A DNA stretch of 64,000 bases from positions 1-64,000 of the forward strand of contig CAZIYT010000006.1 of NCBI GenBank assembly GCA_964543545.1. Direction: 5' to 3'. The first letter of the stretch is position 1. Every line of letters starts with the position of its first letter. Below the pieces are notes generated by a model. That model saw only the letters and a program-made list of their open reading frames with translations. It searched no databases and was not told the DNA's origin. This document shows, piece by piece, positions 61,708 through 64,000 of the stretch. The stretch comes from UBA4416 sp964543545. GTDB lineage: Bacteria; Bacteroidota; Bacteroidia; B-17B0; Aurantibacillaceae. The position numbers and the translations under genes are program-made.

Positions 61708-63628
61708 ATTGATTCCTGGTTTACTTATCGCACTGGTGTTTTACCTGAACGGGTACGCCCAGGAAGGGAGCCTGCAATTCATCGGGCACCATTTTTTTAA
61801 TGAGAAGGAACAAGCTTACACGGAGGTAAAAATAATCAGCGGAGATTCTGTGATTTCCCGGTTTGAAACGGGCAAGAGCAATAGCTTTAAAACAGTCTTG
61901 CCCTTTGGGAAGGTCTATGATATTTATTTCAAAAATTCCGCCTGCCAGACGGCCTTTATCCGGGTATTTGCCGATATCCCGGCCGCTAAGCGAACGATAA
62001 GAACAACGTATGAGCTGGACATTCCTTTTTTTGCGAGGGATCCGTCTGTCTACGATACCGCCCAGTTTCGGAATCCTTTTCATCAGATTGTTTTCGATGG
62101 CAAGTCGCGCTTTGTGGACGATACGGTGTATATGAATGCGTTTTTGCGAAAGGTGGTGAAGCCTCAAAGCCCGGAAGATACCAGCGATTATTTCCGGAGA
62201 AAGCCGGTGCGTGTAAAACAGTACGTGCAGCTGGTGGGGCGCCTGAGCCTGGACAACGATAAGAAAACGCTTCTGAAAAATAAAACGGTGACCTTGCTCA
62301 ATAAGAACGGGGGCAAGGTGTTCAGCACGCAGACCTCCAATCACGGGATCTTTGTGTTCCAGGGTGTCGACCTCGATCTGGCAGATGGCATCCGGGTAGA
62401 GCTGTCGGCAACCGATAACCCGAATAAAGAAAGCGTGAAGCTGCAGAATATGGAAAGCGAACAGGTGGACCTCTCTGTTCCGGAAGCGTCGGGAGCCTGC
62501 ATCTACAGGAACACTGATAAGAACCAGCTCGTCAAAAAATTAACGGACAAGGATTATAAGTATAACATCGGCGGCAAGCTCATCATTCATACGGCCTCCA
62601 GCCAGATAGCCTCCGGAAGGGAAGTGAGCCTACTGAACCATAAAAGCAATCCCATCCAGAAAGTGAAAACCGATGTTTTCGGAAATTTTTTATTCACGAA
62701 GATCGTTCCGGGCCAGACCTACAGCTTTGCCTTCGATACCGGCGGCTACGAAGCAGCTCCGGAAATATACACCGTTAAAGATAAGTTTGTGAAGCGGGTG
62801 GATTCGGTCAGCGGAAAAAATTACCTCTATCAGTTCAGGGCAGAATCGAATACCAAGTTCAACGACTTGCTGCTGGACGATTCGGAGCTGAAAATGAATG
62901 TGAAAGGACGTTTGTACGGCGATAATAAAAACAACCCGCTTGCGGATATCAAAGTGCTACTCCTGAATGACGGCTACAAAACGATAGATTCAGCGATCAC
63001 GGATAAGGACGGTGACTTTGAGTTCAGCTACATGCCCTACAACCGAAACCTGATCATTAATGCGGATAACGAAAAGAATATCCTGGAGGCATTCAATAAC
63101 ATCATGGTGTTCGACAATTCGGAAAACCTGATCAAGATCGTATCGACTGTGAAAGGCAATAAATTCAAGTACCAGCCTTTGCCTACGGAACAGAGCCGCC
63201 TGACGGAGGTATATGTGGACGATCCATGGCTCACGGTGGTAAATGTGAAAAAACAGGATAAGGGAAAGGAAGTGCCGGTAATCGTTGAAAATATCCTCTT
63301 CGAATTTAATAAGGCTGATTTGCTTCCCCAGGCAAAGCAAACACTGGATAAGATCATCCTGGCGATGAAGCTGAACAGCAGCTTTGGCATTGAGCTTGGT
63401 GCGCACAGCGACAGCCAGGGCAGCGATGCTTATAACCTGAAATTGAGCGAGCAGAGGGCGGCAGCGGCTAAAAGCTATATGCTGGGTAAAGGCTTGGATG
63501 CTGCGCGGATTAGCGCCAAAGGCTACGGAGAATCGAAGCTGCTGAATAATTGTAATAATACCATCCTTTGCAGTGAGGACGAGCACGCCGTAAACCGGCG
63601 CCTGGAATTTAAACTGACCTTTAATTAA
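61697..63628 (+). CDS. OmpA-family outer-membrane protein with carboxypeptidase-like domains
   Basis: 643 residues. A signal peptide (LIPGLLIALVFYLNGYAQ) is followed by a beta-rich head and three or four carboxypeptidase-regulatory-like repeats (VFSTQTSNHGIFVFQGVDL, VKTDVFGNFLFTKIVPGQTY, AITDKDGDFEFSYMPYNR). The C-terminus (about 530-643) is an OmpA domain with ILFEFNKADLLPQAKQTLDK and LGAHSDSQGSDAYNLKLSEQRA, which binds peptidoglycan. It may link outer membrane and cell wall. Its start lies inside the kinase gene. Confidence 0.85.
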   Translation: MKIRLIPGLLIALVFYLNGYAQEGSLQFIGHHFFNEKEQAYTEVKIISGDSVISRFETGKSNSFKTVLPFGKVYDIYFKNSACQTAFIRVFADIPAAKRTIRTTYELDIPFFARDPSVYDTAQFRNPFHQIVFDGKSRFVDDTVYMNAFLRKVVKPQSPEDTSDYFRRKPVRVKQYVQLVGRLSLDNDKKTLLKNKTVTLLNKNGGKVFSTQTSNHGIFVFQGVDLDLADGIRVELSATDNPNKESVKLQNMESEQVDLSVPEASGACIYRNTDKNQLVKKLTDKDYKYNIGGKLIIHTASSQIASGREVSLLNHKSNPIQKVKTDVFGNFLFTKIVPGQTYSFAFDTGGYEAAPEIYTVKDKFVKRVDSVSGKNYLYQFRAESNTKFNDLLLDDSELKMNVKGRLYGDNKNNPLADIKVLLLNDGYKTIDSAITDKDGDFEFSYMPYNRNLIINADNEKNILEAFNNIMVFDNSENLIKIVSTVKGNKFKYQPLPTEQSRLTEVYVDDPWLTVVNVKKQDKGKEVPVIVENILFEFNKADLLPQAKQTLDKIILAMKLNSSFGIELGAHSDSQGSDAYNLKLSEQRAAAAKSYMLGKGLDAARISAKGYGESKLLNNCNNTILCSEDEHAVNRRLEFKLTFN

Positions 63629-63634
63629 GTCGTG

Positions 63635-64000
63635 ATGTTTGCACCCGAAGAATTGATAGAAGAATCGCAGATCCTGTATGAGGACAATCACCTGATCGTG
63701 ATCAATAAAAAATCGTCGGAGATCGTTCAGGGCGATAAGACCGGCGACATGCCGCTTTCGGAGAAAGTGAAGAACTACATCAAGCAGCGCGACAACAAGC
63801 CGGGCAATGTGTTTTGTGGTGTTTGCCATCGCCTCGACCGGCCCGTATCAGGCATTGTGATCTTTGCTAAAACCAGCAAAGCCCTGGCACGCATGAATGA
63901 GCTCTTCCGCGATAAAACCATTCAGAAAACCTATTGGGCTGTGGTGAAACAAAAGCCACCACAAATTTCGGAGCGGCTGACACACTACCTGATCAAAAAC
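63635..64000 (+). CDS. RluA-family pseudouridine synthase, N-terminal part (3' end outside window)
   Basis: 122 residues before the window ends. The family core starts ILYEDNHLIVINKKSSEIVQ, and the catalytic Asp68 lies in CHRLDRPVSGIVIFAK. IQKTYWAVVK is the following strand. It would isomerise uridine in rRNA or tRNA. No S4 domain precedes the core, so it is a short form of the family. The start is ATG 63635; a GTG just before it is also possible. It follows the OmpA-family gene by 6 bases. Confidence 0.85.
   Translation, partial: MFAPEELIEESQILYEDNHLIVINKKSSEIVQGDKTGDMPLSEKVKNYIKQRDNKPGNVFCGVCHRLDRPVSGIVIFAKTSKALARMNELFRDKTIQKTYWAVVKQKPPQISERLTHYLIKN

Overview
The window is chromosomal DNA from a member of the Bacteroidota. 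The evidence is: many proteins with type IX secretion (T9SS) sorting domains, a TonB receptor with a carboxypeptidase-like N-terminal domain, DUF4476, DUF4173 and CCC-motif families, -7 boxes of the TAnnTTTG type, and no obvious Shine-Dalgarno sites. The class cannot be fixed from the sequence. There is no sign of a prophage, plasmid, CRISPR array or intact insertion sequence.

Layout. 1-3429 is the end of a surface polysaccharide cluster (glycosyltransferase, flippase, glycosyltransferase). 3690-7540 (minus) looks like a metal-uptake operon: a small His-containing protein ending in RGPP, YidD, a ZnuD-like TonB receptor and a lipoprotein. 8982-13526 holds two T9SS cargo proteins. 13605-19263 mixes small cytosolic genes (SRPBCC, VOC, an acyl-carrier-like protein, HEAT, pentapeptide) with secreted proteins of unknown role. 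19492-25970 holds tRNA-Arg(CCG), a BrkB protein, a fatty acid hydroxylase and a 1361-residue T9SS adhesin. 26171-30291 has DUF423, DUF4476, saccharopine dehydrogenase and two small genes. 30368-36679 holds two more large T9SS cargo proteins, convergent with ruvX and the DUF4190-like gene.

37300-41580 is the most unusual part. A winged-helix regulator is encoded next to two promoters that carry the same palindrome, ACTTTG-N5-CAAAGT, laid over the -7 box. One promoter drives a membrane protein and probably the regulator. The other drives two Coq4-like proteins, a small membrane protein and a DUF4173 membrane protein. Both Coq4-like proteins keep the HDxxHx11E metal motif, although Bacteroidota normally make menaquinone rather than ubiquinone.

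41710-50742 holds membrane proteins, a metallophosphoesterase, DUF1361, a T9SS metalloprotease, a lipid kinase, a nucleoside phosphorylase, a SirB1-type protein, a methyltransferase and cyanophycinase. 50855-60492 (minus) is SppA, YdcF, DinB and a 2072-residue alpha-2-macroglobulin. 60597-64000 (plus) is folK, a deoxynucleoside kinase, an OmpA-family protein and a truncated RluA pseudouridine synthase.

Several intergenic regions carry short dispersed palindromes: CGACAWGTCG elements, a TTAAGAAAGAGCA/TATATGGT element, and a GAAGCAATCTC hairpin.
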